A stretch of 64,000 nucleotides of DNA from Mycobacterium sp. MS1601 (lineage in GTDB: Bacteria; Actinomycetota; Actinomycetes; Mycobacteriales; Mycobacteriaceae). Within the stretch, counting starts at the first letter, position 1; every line of letters begins with the position of its first letter. This document shows, one piece after another, positions 47,989 through 57,812 of the stretch. The position numbers and the translations under genes are program-made. Under the pieces are notes generated by a model, which was not told the origin of the DNA, made no database searches, and worked only from the letters and a program-made list of their open reading frames with translations. The stretch is taken from NCBI RefSeq assembly GCF_001984215.1, contig NZ_CP019421.1, positions 128,373 to 192,372 of the forward strand, written 5' to 3'.

Positions 47989-50340
47989 TCATAGGGCCGC
48001 CAGATGGGTTTCGGCCAGGTCGCGGACCTCGACGAGTGCGTCGCTGGATACCTCGGTCTCTTCTCGCTCACCGTTGTAGAGGTCGCGCAGGATGAGCACC
48101 GTGGTGTCTGGGGTCTCCCCGGGGCCAGGTTCTTCGTCCAGGATCGCCCAGTCGCCGGTCTCGGGGTGGCACAGGTAGTCGCCGACGTCGAGGTCGACGA
48201 CTTCGACGCGGCGGATCTCGCCGTCAGGCTGGTCGTAGGCCGAGACGAGTTCCTGGGCCGATGCGGGGGTGACGGGGCGGGGACCGCCGGGAGCGGTACC
48301 GAAGATGGACTCGACGCCGCGGTCATGGAAGTCCAGCCACCCAGGTGGTGCGTAGTCGGCTGCGTGCGGATCGAACTGCGGGTAGTCGGCGGCCTTGAGC
48401 AGCGGCAGGCTCAGGTACTCGCCGAAGTCCTCGACGCCGTCGTTGGGATCCCAATCGGGCGGCATGACGATGCCCCGCTCGTAGAGCGAGGATGGCGGGC
48501 GCAGCTCGTCGAGGATCTGGCGCTCGTCGTCGTCGGCAGGATCTGAGGGGTCGGGGACGTAGAACGCTTGGACTTCGGTGGGCCATCCCGCGCTGTTGAG
48601 CGAGGTGCCGCGGCCGCGCACGCCGATGGGGACGGTGCGGCCGGCGTTGGCGTCGTTGTGGATCATCATCGCCGCCTGAGTGGAGAGCTTGCCCAGCGAC
48701 AGGCGCTGGGTGAAGTTGTCCTTGGCTTCGCCCTTGAGGAAGTCGGCGTCGGCGCGCTGCAGGGCGGCCACACAGTGGAAGCGGCTGGTGCGGCCGAGGC
48801 GCAGCAGTGAGGAGAACTGCCGCAGTGTGGGGCAGTCTCGGGCGCCCTTCTTCTCCTTGTGGTTGGCGTAGAAGTTCTTGATCGCTTCCTGGAATTCGGT
48901 GTACTCGTCGAAGATGATCATGAACGGCTCTTTGCTGGCCAGTGCGCGGCGGTCGCGTTTGTACAGGTTGTAGCGGGCCTGCATCTCCTTGTAGATGGTG
49001 TTCACCAACGCGATTGCTTCATGCGGTTCGGTGAGCACTGCCACGACGTTCGGGTAGTTGCGGTAGCTGGTGAACTCGCCGCCCTTGAAGTCGATGATGA
49101 AGATGCGAACCCCGAGCCGGGCGGCCTGGACGATGGCGTTGTGGATCGTGGCGGTCTTACCTGTGCCGGTGGGTCCCATGAGCAGCATGTGTGGGTTGAC
49201 CTTGAGGTTCCACTCGATGACGTTGCCTTCCTCGTCGACTGCAAGCGGGATGGCGGCGTGATCGTATGTGGCGCAGGCTTCTTCGACGGTGGTGACAGCG
49301 GGCAGAACGGGCGGGTAGACCTTGGTGGGCAGTTCGGGGCGGATCTCGAAGACGGCGGTGCCTGCCAAGTGGTCGCAGCGGGTGGCGCGCCAGCGGCCGG
49401 GCAGCAGATCGCTGATCTTGCGGGCGATGGAGCGGATCCGGTCCGTGCCAGAGAGTTTGGCGCCGATCTGGTGGTGCACGGTGAATCGCACGATGTCGCC
49501 GCTCTCGCTGTACTGCAGGTCGGTGACCGTGGCGCCGGAGGCGAACAGCTCGGTGCTGGAGATCTGTTCTCGCAGTCCACGAACCGTGGGTGATTCGGTG
49601 TTGACGCTGGCCAAGCTGGCGGTGATGAGCTGGTCTGTCGTGGCGTAGGACAGGGTGTAGTGCGATCCGACGGCGTCGTCGAGTCTGCGGCTCAGCTCAG
49701 GCTTGAGTTCTTCTCGCCGGCCGCGGTAGGCCAGCAGCAGCGTCTTGGGCTTCTCAGGTTGGCCCTCGACTTCCTCGTCCCACTCGGTGATGGAGACGAC
49801 GCGGCGGCGTGGCAGCTCGTCGTATCCGAGGTATGGGTAGAGCGCCCATTCGATTTCGTTGAGGTAGCGGGCCCGTTCGCGGCGTTCGCGCAGCTTTTCG
49901 GTGAGCAGGTCGGCCAGAGCGTAGGCGGCGATGATCCCGGCGGCCGCGGCGATGAGGTCCGGTATGAACGGGATCAGCACCAGGATCAGCAGTCCCCCGG
50001 TGAGGGCTGTGGCGGCCAGAACTGGGGCCGCTACAGGTGGGACGGGGCGGCGGTCGTCGGGGTCGTGCTGGACCGGTGCTGCCATCCGCACACCTACAAG
50101 CACCGCGGCGGCGATGCCGATCGCGATCGCCAGGAGGGCGGTGATGGTCAGCGCGGTGGGGCCGGCGCCGCCGGGGGCTCCGGGGATGCCGAACACCGGG
50201 CGGGTGGAGAAGTAGCCGTGGCGCAGCGCCCAGGAGGTGGCGGTGGCCGCGCCGCTGAACCAGAGTGCGCCCAGGACCACGGGTACGACGATGATGGCGA
50301 CCAGGCCGGGATTCTGTTGCTGTGTCTCGGTTTTGGCCAC
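47989..50340 (-). CDS. FtsK/TcpA-type coupling ATPase
   Basis: A 783-residue protein read from GTG at 50340. Four membrane helices are at about residues 11-33, 62-84, 105-125 and 128-148; the rest is cytoplasmic. Walker A HMLLMGPTGTGKTATI is near residue 400, Walker B PFMIIFDEYTEF near 480, and the sensor SRFHCVAALQRADADF follows. This is the actinobacterial coupling protein that pumps DNA into the type IV channel (TcpA in other Gram-positives). It is in the middle of the transfer operon, downstream of the transglycosylase. Confidence 0.9.
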   Translation of the reverse strand: MAKTETQQQNPGLVAIIVVPVVLGALWFSGAATATSWALRHGYFSTRPVFGIPGAPGGAGPTALTITALLAIAIGIAAAVLVGVRMAAPVQHDPDDRRPVPPVAAPVLAATALTGGLLILVLIPFIPDLIAAAAGIIAAYALADLLTEKLRERRERARYLNEIEWALYPYLGYDELPRRRVVSITEWDEEVEGQPEKPKTLLLAYRGRREELKPELSRRLDDAVGSHYTLSYATTDQLITASLASVNTESPTVRGLREQISSTELFASGATVTDLQYSESGDIVRFTVHHQIGAKLSGTDRIRSIARKISDLLPGRWRATRCDHLAGTAVFEIRPELPTKVYPPVLPAVTTVEEACATYDHAAIPLAVDEEGNVIEWNLKVNPHMLLMGPTGTGKTATIHNAIVQAARLGVRIFIIDFKGGEFTSYRNYPNVVAVLTEPHEAIALVNTIYKEMQARYNLYKRDRRALASKEPFMIIFDEYTEFQEAIKNFYANHKEKKGARDCPTLRQFSSLLRLGRTSRFHCVAALQRADADFLKGEAKDNFTQRLSLGKLSTQAAMMIHNDANAGRTVPIGVRGRGTSLNSAGWPTEVQAFYVPDPSDPADDDERQILDELRPPSSLYERGIVMPPDWDPNDGVEDFGEYLSLPLLKAADYPQFDPHAADYAPPGWLDFHDRGVESIFGTAPGGPRPVTPASAQELVSAYDQPDGEIRRVEVVDLDVGDYLCHPETGDWAILDEEPGPGETPDTTVLILRDLYNGEREETEVSSDALVEVRDLAETHLAAL

Positions 50341-50341
50341 G

Positions 50342-51730
50342 TCAGTATCCCTTCGGTGAGGCGTAGGGGTTGGCCTGTTGCACCTTCTGCATCAGGTCTG
50401 ACCCGTCTGCGGAAACCGAGTATCGCGACATCATGTAGTGGATCGCCGCGGCGGCGTTGGACACCGGGTCCAAAATGTCACGTGACGTTCCGGGTCGCCA
50501 ATGGCTCTCGAAGGTGGGCCGGATGGTCTGCATCCATCCCATCGACGGGGTGCCTTTCGCGGCGTTGGAGTCCCAGCCGTTCACGGCGCGAGGATTGTTG
50601 CCCGATTCACGCTCCCCCATGGTCATGAGCCCCGGTAGCCAGTTCGCGACGGCGCGAGGGTCGGTGATTCCGTTGGCGGCCAACGCTTTTATGGCCCACG
50701 CTTTCGGTCCTCCGGCTGCCAGAAGGTTCTGTTGCTCTTCGCTGTCGGGGCCGGCTGCGTTGAGGTCTTTGATGTAATCGGCCGACATCGTCTTGACGGT
50801 GTCGGCGTTGAGCGCGTCCTTGCCGACGGCGTCGGTCAGCACCGCACCTGCTTGCTGAAGTCCTTGAGCGATGGTGGTCAGGACGCCGAGCTGGCCCATG
50901 GGCGTGCTGGCGATCGGGCCCATGGACTGCAGGGCTGTCTTGACCTGGTTGATGATCTGCTCGATCTTGTCGCGGCCCAGTGTGGAGTTGGCCGCCGAAT
51001 CCTCCAGTGAGGTACGGAGTTTGCGTTCCAGGTTGTCCATGGCGCGGGCCTGGTTGGCCTGCTTGTCGACGTCGGATTGATAGGCGTCCCCTGCGGATCC
51101 GGCGATGCCGGTGCTGGCGTCGGTGGAGCCGAGGCGATCGAGCACCCCTTGCGGGAATCCGCTGGAGGACGGCATGGCCGGGTTGCCTTGACCGAACTGG
51201 TTGAGGATCTGGCCGAAGGGGGCGAGTAGGCCGGATCCGATCCCCATGAGCGCGGACGGAATGCCGGCCAGCGGTTCGGCCAGCCCGGAGAGCATGCCCA
51301 TCGCGTCTTCGGGGCTGATGGGGGACTTGGCGGCGGCGTCGTCGGTGGGCGCTTCGGGGGAAGCAGCAGCGTCCTCGCCGCCGTGGTCATGGTCGTGACC
51401 GGCCTCGCCGGCGGCGGGGTCTGTGGCCGTGGCGGGACCTCCGGCTGCCGCGGGTGCTGCAGCTGCCGGGGTGGTTGTCCCCGCGGGTGCGGCAGCCGGG
51501 GTCGTTGTTCCGGCAGGAGCTGCTGGGGTGGCCGGTTGGGCGGGAGCCGGCGTCGGGGTTGGCGCTGACTGTTGCTGCGGTGGTGGGGCGGCGGGGTTGC
51601 CGGGCAGGCGCGGGGTGATCGGCAGGATCGGCGGCCGGCGCTGATTGTCGCGGTTGCCGGTGTCGGGGGACGTGCCGATTCCCGGTGGCAGCGGCGGGGC
51701 CGCGGTGTCGGCGAGCTGGTCCTCGGTCAC
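50342..51730 (-). CDS. Lytic transglycosylase with EspA-like helical domain
   Basis: A 462-residue protein read from GTG at 51730 (GTGA overlap with the next gene). Residues 1-130 are a Pro/Ala-rich stretch. Residues 150-330 are helical (LRTSLEDSAANSTLGRDKIE, IINQVKTALQSMG), like the EspA/DUF4226 proteins of this cluster. The last 110 residues are a transglycosylase: MGERESGNNPRAVNGWDSNA, then SMGWMQTIRPTFES and AAAIHYMMSRY, with the catalytic Glu in GERESG. It cuts peptidoglycan to let the channel pass. Confidence 0.82.
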   Translation of the reverse strand: MTEDQLADTAAPPLPPGIGTSPDTGNRDNQRRPPILPITPRLPGNPAAPPPQQQSAPTPTPAPAQPATPAAPAGTTTPAAAPAGTTTPAAAAPAAAGGPATATDPAAGEAGHDHDHGGEDAAASPEAPTDDAAAKSPISPEDAMGMLSGLAEPLAGIPSALMGIGSGLLAPFGQILNQFGQGNPAMPSSSGFPQGVLDRLGSTDASTGIAGSAGDAYQSDVDKQANQARAMDNLERKLRTSLEDSAANSTLGRDKIEQIINQVKTALQSMGPIASTPMGQLGVLTTIAQGLQQAGAVLTDAVGKDALNADTVKTMSADYIKDLNAAGPDSEEQQNLLAAGGPKAWAIKALAANGITDPRAVANWLPGLMTMGERESGNNPRAVNGWDSNAAKGTPSMGWMQTIRPTFESHWRPGTSRDILDPVSNAAAAIHYMMSRYSVSADGSDLMQKVQQANPYASPKGY

Positions 51731-52719
51731 GGTGTGGGCACCTCCTGGCCGGCCCTCGTGTGTGGCCTTTTGACGATGACGTTGCCTGTGGGCAGGACAC
51801 CGACGGCGATCGGTTCGTTGAGCGTGGTGGCGTCGATGCCGAGGGTGGCGGTGATGGCGATCATGACGGCGGTGGGCCCCTGGGTGGGGGTGAAGTTGAA
51901 GAAGACGAGATCGCCGGGGCTGATCGCGGAGGGGTCCACGCGATCGCCCTCGTCGATCTGGTCTGCGACGTCCGTCGGCAAGGTGACCTCTCCCCCTGTG
52001 GCCTGGTAGTAGGCGTATCTGACCAAGTTAGCTGCGGAAAACGCGTTATTCGTGGGCCCGGCGGTACTTCCGTCGGCCTCGGTGGTCAGCAGACCGACCT
52101 GGTTGTTGGCCAGGACGGCGGCTTGCTGGCCTATCTCGGTTCCGGGCGTGGTCAGGGGTGGTCCGACGACGTCTCCGGCGCGCACGGCGTCGGCGCATGC
52201 GGCGGTCTTGGCGTCGGCGGTGGCCGGCGCGGTCAGCGTGGCGTACGGATTTGCCGGGGACGTGCCATTTGCGCTGGTCGTGGCCGTCGTTGTGGTGGTG
52301 GTCGCTGTTGTCGTCGATGGCGGCGGTGTGGTCGGGGGTGTGGTGGTCGCCGGCTGCAGCTCCGTTGTCTCCCAGGTCGTGGCCGGCGCCTGGTCGTAGG
52401 GAACAGAGGTGGCAATTCGGGGCACCACGGCCAGTGCTGCGGTGTTGCCCACGGAGTAGCCCAAACGCGATTCGCACTGGTAGCTGAAGTCGCCCCGCTG
52501 GTCAGACATTCGGCTCAGCGCCGTGATTGCCGTGATGACCAGGATGAGGACCAGCAGTGCCGCGGCCGCGGCGACCGAGAGGATGACGGGCCATCCGACG
52601 GCGCCGACGACGGCGGTTCCGGCAGAGACCGCGGCCTTGCGGATGACTTGTACCGCCGCGGCGTTCGTCAGGCTGCGCAGGGCGGATCGACGAGGCGGGT
52701 CGGGGGTGGGTTCACTCAT
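51727..52719 (-). CDS. NlpC/P60-like membrane protein lacking the catalytic Cys and His
   Basis: A 330-residue protein (MSEPTPDPPRRSALRSLTNA). One membrane helix is at about 44-70. A Thr-rich linker follows. The C-terminal 130 residues follow the NlpC/P60 fold (LVRYAYYQATGGEVTLPTDV, then AISPGDLVFF), but the motif that should read DCSG-LVRYAY is AFSAANLVRYAY and the HVGIYIG strand is PTAVMIAI. The catalytic cysteine and histidine are therefore missing. Probably a structural or regulatory domain in the transfer machine. The linker contains one dispersed-motif copy (TSANGTSP). Confidence 0.75.
   Translation of the reverse strand: MSEPTPDPPRRSALRSLTNAAAVQVIRKAAVSAGTAVVGAVGWPVILSVAAAAALLVLILVITAITALSRMSDQRGDFSYQCESRLGYSVGNTAALAVVPRIATSVPYDQAPATTWETTELQPATTTPPTTPPPSTTTATTTTTTATTSANGTSPANPYATLTAPATADAKTAACADAVRAGDVVGPPLTTPGTEIGQQAAVLANNQVGLLTTEADGSTAGPTNNAFSAANLVRYAYYQATGGEVTLPTDVADQIDEGDRVDPSAISPGDLVFFNFTPTQGPTAVMIAITATLGIDATTLNEPIAVGVLPTGNVIVKRPHTRAGQEVPTP
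52256..52278 (+). repeat. Dispersed 23-bp motif, copy
   Basis: GGGGACGTGCCAT-ttgc-GCTGGT, in-frame as TSANGTSP in the NlpC-like protein's linker. Confidence 0.75.
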
Positions 52720-54931
52720 GGTTTGCCCTGCTCATCGTGCCGATCGGATGCCGGTGGCAGCGGGCGCCCGGGTCCGGTCTTGGGGGGTGCCGCTGGTGGC
52801 GGCGGGGGCGGTGTGTGGCCGGGTTGATGCTCGAAGGGCGACGGGGGCGCGGCGTTGCCGCCGGCGGGCCCGGGGTTGGCCGGGTTCGGGGCGGGGACGT
52901 GTCATCGGTGCTGGTAGCAGGCTCATTTGAGTGTGGAAGTGGTGCCGCTGAACCGGTTCTGGGTGCTGGAGGAGGCGCATTGAGCGGGTCGGCGACACCG
53001 GAGTGTGTCCCAGCCGGGGGTGCGTTGTGGCCCGGTGATGCCGACGTTGGCCCTTTGGGCTGCAGGTCGGCGTTGGTCAGCGGGGGTCGAGCTGGTGCGG
53101 GTGCGTCGTGGGAGGGCGCGGCGCTGAACGTCGATGTCGGTGGCGCGGAGCCGTTGCGCTGAACCGGAGCAGAGGGAGCGGACGAGCCGGACGCGGCTGG
53201 GTCGGCCGGCGGCACAACGGTGCTGGTCATCGTGGGTGGCGCGCTCGGGTCCCCGGTGGCCGGGGATTGCCCCATCGTGGCGGCCTTTTCCTCCTTCGCG
53301 CGCTGTTTGGCCTCTTCCCTTTCCGCTCTTTGCCTCTCGCGTTCCAGGCGGTCTTGCTCGCGTTCATAGAGGTCGGCGCCGCGATCGAGGTGTCGCACCA
53401 TGGAGGTGCGTCCGCCTCGCATGAACGGGGCGACAGCGTGCAGGGCGTGGGTTGCCGACGGTGATCGTGCGGCCAGGGCGCCGCCGGCGGCTGTGGCGCC
53501 CAGGCCCAGGGCGACCACGGTGGTGTCCCGCAGGAAGCCGCCGGCTTTGTCTTGCCAGATGTTGGCGGTCTGCGACGGTGGTGGTGGGGCGGCGCCGGCG
53601 CTGTTGAGGACGCCGACGGCGACGTTCGCGCTGGAATCCTTGAGCTTCTTGGAGAGCTTGAAGACGCCCTGGATGGCGATCACCATCAGCACCAGAACGG
53701 AGAACATCGCGACGACTCCGTTGCGCTGCTGGCGGAAGACCACCGTCACGATCTCGCCGACGAAGATGGTCATGGTGATGTAGCCGAACATGGCGACGCC
53801 GGAGAACAGGACGGCGACGAAGGTGTTGACCAGTGATGCTTGGGGTCCTCCGGGGATGACGCCGACGGCGAACCCCCAGAGCAGTTTGAAGGCGTTGGCT
53901 ACGGCGCGGAAGAACTCGGCGACGATGTGGAAGCCCAGGACGATGCAGAACAGGGCGAAGATTCCGATGAACATCACCATGAGGAATCCGGTCCCCAGCT
54001 GCCCGGGGGTGGGGTTGTCGGCGGCGGCCTTCATCGTCGCGGAATCGGGGGCGCCGCAGGAGGCGATGCCGTCCTTGATGTTGTCGGGTTCACCGGAGTT
54101 GACCCCTTCGCTCCAGGCGGCCGCGCAGCTGGGTGTGTTGTCGGGTTGGCCGGCGAAGTTCCAGGTCTGCAGGGGGCGGCGTACGAACGAGGTTGCCAGC
54201 GTGCCCTCCAAGCGGTCGAGGGTGTCGGCGGTTTGGGTCTTGCCGGCCACCGAGTTGGAGCCGATCCCCACGGCGGCGTCGCGGCCCATTGCCAGCGGCC
54301 CGTCGTTGGAGATCACCCAGGTGATGGGTGAGGAGACGAGTGCTCCCCCGATCAGTGCAATCACGACGGCTGCGGCAGCCTGGGATGCGGCTCGCGGCAT
54401 GTTGCCGCGCAGGATGTTGACGGCGATGAAGGTGGCGGCGATGACGGCGGCGATCGCGGCGACGCCCGGCAGGATTTGGCCGGCGTAGTCCTGGGCGACT
54501 ACCGCCACCGGTTGGACGAGGTCGGGTAGGAACCCGAAGCTGAGGATGTACATCAAGAAGAAGATGGCCACTCCGCCGATGGCGACGAAGAGTCCTGCTT
54601 CGGCTTCGAACAGGGTGGCCAGGACAGCCTGTGAGCCTCCGTCGAGGATGGATCCGTAGTCGGTGGAGATGGCGTAGAGCGACAGCGGGACGCCGTAGGA
54701 GTCGGTGACGCCGAGCACGTAGAGCAGGGGGCTTTGCGGGCCGATCGCGGCGTGGGCTTCGGCGGGGAAGATGAGCGCCACCAGGCACAGGCACAGCTGC
54801 AGGTAGACCGGCAGCACGGTGTAGCGGCGCAGTGTCGTGGCGTTGGACAGCGCCCAGCCACGCGCGAACAGCTGACCGAAGGCCGGCATCGCGGGGTCCC
54901 AGCCGGGCCGGAAGAAGGCGGCGGTGAGCAC
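52712..54931 (-). CDS. VirB6/TrbL-like polytopic membrane protein
   Basis: A 739-residue protein read from GTG at 54931, overlapping the VirB4 stop by 1 bp (TAGTG) and preceded by GAGGAA. At least seven membrane helices fall between residues 30 and 460 (YLQLCLCLVALIFPAEAHAA, GVAIFFLMYILSFGFLPDLV, FMYITMTIF-type and MFSVLVLMVIAIQG), with a large extracellular Cys-containing loop. Residues 530-600 form a charged coiled coil (REQDRLERERQRAEREEAKQ), and the tail is Pro/Ser/Ala-rich with a motif copy encoding TSTDDTSP. This is the channel subunit of the type IV machine. Confidence 0.82.
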   Translation of the reverse strand: MLTAAFFRPGWDPAMPAFGQLFARGWALSNATTLRRYTVLPVYLQLCLCLVALIFPAEAHAAIGPQSPLLYVLGVTDSYGVPLSLYAISTDYGSILDGGSQAVLATLFEAEAGLFVAIGGVAIFFLMYILSFGFLPDLVQPVAVVAQDYAGQILPGVAAIAAVIAATFIAVNILRGNMPRAASQAAAAVVIALIGGALVSSPITWVISNDGPLAMGRDAAVGIGSNSVAGKTQTADTLDRLEGTLATSFVRRPLQTWNFAGQPDNTPSCAAAWSEGVNSGEPDNIKDGIASCGAPDSATMKAAADNPTPGQLGTGFLMVMFIGIFALFCIVLGFHIVAEFFRAVANAFKLLWGFAVGVIPGGPQASLVNTFVAVLFSGVAMFGYITMTIFVGEIVTVVFRQQRNGVVAMFSVLVLMVIAIQGVFKLSKKLKDSSANVAVGVLNSAGAAPPPPSQTANIWQDKAGGFLRDTTVVALGLGATAAGGALAARSPSATHALHAVAPFMRGGRTSMVRHLDRGADLYEREQDRLERERQRAEREEAKQRAKEEKAATMGQSPATGDPSAPPTMTSTVVPPADPAASGSSAPSAPVQRNGSAPPTSTFSAAPSHDAPAPARPPLTNADLQPKGPTSASPGHNAPPAGTHSGVADPLNAPPPAPRTGSAAPLPHSNEPATSTDDTSPPRTRPTPGPPAATPRPRRPSSINPATHRPRRHQRHPPRPDPGARCHRHPIGTMSRANHE
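52893..52915 (+). repeat. Dispersed 23-bp motif, copy
   Basis: GGGGACGTGTCAT-cggt-GCTGGT, in the VirB6-like protein's tail as TSTDDTSP. Confidence 0.75.
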
Positions 54932-57371
54932 TAGTTCCTCACCTGCTCGGGTGTGGTGGACACCGCGAGGGCGCGGTCTTCGCGGGCGGGGCCGAAGATC
55001 TTTCCCCGTCCGATTCGGCCGCGGCCGTCGGCGATGAAGCACTCGCCGCGGCGGTTGGGGGCGACGGTTTCGTTGCGGCCTGTGGGCGGTGAGGTGTTCT
55101 CGCGGAGCTGCTTGATCAGGTAGGCGTCGCGTTCGATGTCGACGCCGAGCCACTCCAGGGTGTTGGCGGCGATCTGGGGGTTGCGCTGGCGAAACCCGAA
55201 GCGGTTGGGAATCAGGTTGTGTGCCGCGGTGACGTAGTCGGCCTTCGGGTCGTGGGAAGCCAAGATGATGCCGGCCGAGTGCTTCCTGCCATCACGGACG
55301 AACTCCTCGACGATCTGCTTGCCGACGGTGGTGGCAGTGAAGTGGTAGGCCTCGTCGACCACCAGTGCTCCGAACCGGCCGGGCTTGAGGAACTGCTCGC
55401 GGGCGAGCAGCCCGACCAGCTCGTAGAGCGTGTGGCCGAGTCGCTTGCGCCATGGCAGGTTCGCGTAGGCGTGGCCCAAGGTCAGTTCGTCGACGGTCGG
55501 CAGGGCCAGGGTGTGGGTGCGGACCACGGTGGCGGTGGCGGTCACCGGCATGGGGGGCAGGGACCGGTCGAACAGCACGGGGGCTTCCACTGCGTCCATG
55601 GCGCGCACAAGGGCGTGTTGTTCGTCGGCGTCGCGGCCGCGGCCGCGCTCGGCGTTGTGGGCGAGGTAGTCGCGGACATCGGCCAGCGAGCGCAGATTGT
55701 TCTTCCCGCGGTTCTCGGGTTGGAGCGCTTCGGCCAGCAGGACACCGGCCGCGGAGACCACCGGGATGTTGAGCAGCGGAAGGATCGTGTCGAGGGTGAT
55801 GCTGCGGGCCCGGTGCGGGTCGGTGAAGATCCGCAACGGGTCCAGGGTGAACTCCGGGACGTCGAGGCTGATCAGAACCGAGCCGGGAATGGACTCCAGG
55901 AGCGCGACGTACTCCCCTCCCTGCGATCGGTCGATGACGAGGAACTGCCCCAGCAGGTCGGCGATGATGCTGATGAGGGTCTTGGTGAAGTAGCTCTTCC
56001 CGGATCCCAGCTCGCCGGCGATCGCGATGGCGGGGCTGATGTCGGAGAGCACCTTGTTGAGGAAGTTGAAGTGCAGCGGCTCGAAGAGCCCGGAGAGCAG
56101 ATTGACGCCGATGACCGGGCCGGTGTCGTCGAGCAGGCGGGCGGTGGTGAAGGGGACGAAGCCAGCCCAATCGGGTGTGGAGATGACGTGCTGATAGTCG
56201 GTGTAGACGGTGTCGGCCGGGGCGCCCGGGTTGAACATCATCCACATCCGGCGCTGCCCGCCGCGCGGAGCGTCGAGGCGGATGCCGAGGCGCCGGAACT
56301 TGGCTTTGAGGGTCCCGACGCTGCGCGTGAGGTCGGCCTCGGTGGGTGCACCGACGGCGAGCACCGTGGTGAACTCGACCTCTTCGGCGTTCTCGTCGGC
56401 GGCAAGGCTTTCGTTGTAGGCGGCCAGGGTGTCGACCTTGCGTCGCAGCTCCTGGGTGTGGAAGCCGACGTCGGTGTCGCGTTCTCCGAGCTGGATACCG
56501 AGCTTGGCGAGGACCTTCTCGTTGAGCTGCATGGCGGACTCGCGGTCGCGGCGGCGTACCCGCATCGCCCAGTCGACGCTGACATCGGGGATCCCGTCGA
56601 GCACCGACAGGAACTCCGAGTGACCGGGAAAGGCCATCGCCGGGGGAAGGACAGCGGGGTCAGCATCGCTTGGTAGCTGTTGATGACGTGTCCGTCATCG
56701 AGCCGGACCATCGCTTTGAGCATGGGGTCGAAGCTGCGCCGAAAGGACTTCTCGGTGCGCGCGCCTTCGTCCAGGACGCCCGGGTGGAAGTTGGTGGCGA
56801 CCGGGGTGGTGCTCGGCGAGGCGTTGGCAGGGTTGTGCGGGGCGTGTTCCAGTGCCGAGCCGCGCATCAGGTTGTGGTTCCAGATGAAGGGCAACAGGCC
56901 CTCGGGGACGGGCTCGAGTTTGAAGTTGGATTCGGGGTCGACAACGGCGAGAAGTGCTTCGGCGGCTGCGAGCTGTGTGGCGACTTCGCGGGGGGACGGT
57001 TCCCCCTTGAGCGGGCTCTTGTTGATGGGGAACGTGATCGTGTAGACCCGCGTCAGCGGGGCGATCTCGGCGATGCGCCGGTACCCGGCCAAGGTCTCTT
57101 TGATGTAGTCCGGGGTGCGCTGGAGATCGACGTTGTCCAGTGAGCGGTTCATGACGTCGACCAGATCGAGCGGTGCCTGCAGGCTGAGCAGCACTGTGTT
57201 CTCGGGGCAGTTCACGACGAGTGATTCGTGTGCGTCGGCGACGCCGGCCTTGTCCTCTGGCTGGCGCAGGCCATAGTCGAGCGCCTCGACGAAGTAGGTG
57301 GCGTAGACACCGCCATGGTGGGTCCACTGGAGGTGGTGACGTCGGGCTGCGGTCGGCTGTTTCAGTTTCAC
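54931..57371 (-). CDS. VirB4-like conjugation ATPase, split by a single-base frameshift
   Basis: The protein begins at GTG 57371 (VKLKQPTAARRHHLQWTHHG) and runs to SYQAMLTPLSF; a CCCCC run near 56640 puts it out of frame. One extra C would join it to AMAFPGHSEFLSVLDGIPDV and the rest, giving about 813 residues. The second part has Walker A AIAGELGSGKSYFTK, Walker B FGALVVDEAYHF and the family's IILASHDPKADY. Actinobacterial SCO6880/VirB4 proteins power pilus and DNA transfer. As read, a truncated 377-residue product and a 568-residue product with its own ATG (56637) could be made. Either an assembly error, a mutation or a real frameshift. Confidence 0.85.
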
Positions 57372-57410
57372 GGGTGCGCTCTCGGCTGTGTGCGTTGTCG
57401 GCGGGGCGAT

Positions 57411-57812
57411 TCAGCTGGCGTTGACGGCGGTGTCGTCGATGACGAAGGCGTGCGGGTTGGACTCTGCTTGGCGGCCCAGCTCCTCGCGGGCGAGGACGGT
57501 CGGCTTGCGGTCGACGACCAGGCTCGCAAGTCGTGCCGTCTTCCCGAGGACGGGAATGCCGTCGTACTTGATCAAGCTCAGGGCCGCGGTGACGGCGCAG
57601 GCCAGGAAGACGCCGACGCCGAACGTGGCGATCGCGTTGAACGGCAGGAGCCGGATGGCGAAGATCGTGACGATCAGAATGGCGGTGAAGCCGACGATCT
57701 GTTCGATCGGGCGTGCGCCGCCGGGAATCCTGCGGCCGCCGGGAAGCCGGCCGACGTAGGTGCGGAAGCGCCTGCCACCGGTGGCGACCCGAACCCAACG
57801 GATCCCATTCAT
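57411..57812 (-). CDS. VirB3-like small membrane protein
   Basis: A 133-residue protein (MNGIRWVRVATGGRRFRTYV). Two membrane helices at about 40-58 and 60-78 are followed by a soluble tail (VDRKPTVLAREELGRQAESN). It lies immediately before VirB4 and overlaps the pilin-like gene by ATGA, which is the VirB3 position. In related systems this part is the N-terminal region of SCO6880-type proteins. Assignment is by position and topology. Confidence 0.7.
   Translation of the reverse strand: MNGIRWVRVATGGRRFRTYVGRLPGGRRIPGGARPIEQIVGFTAILIVTIFAIRLLPFNAIATFGVGVFLACAVTAALSLIKYDGIPVLGKTARLASLVVDRKPTVLAREELGRQAESNPHAFVIDDTAVNAS

Noticed and set aside
51666..51678. GGGGACGTGCCGA, resembling the dispersed motif
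   Set aside because: Core broken by an inserted G and no GCTGGT half; too degenerate to count as a copy.
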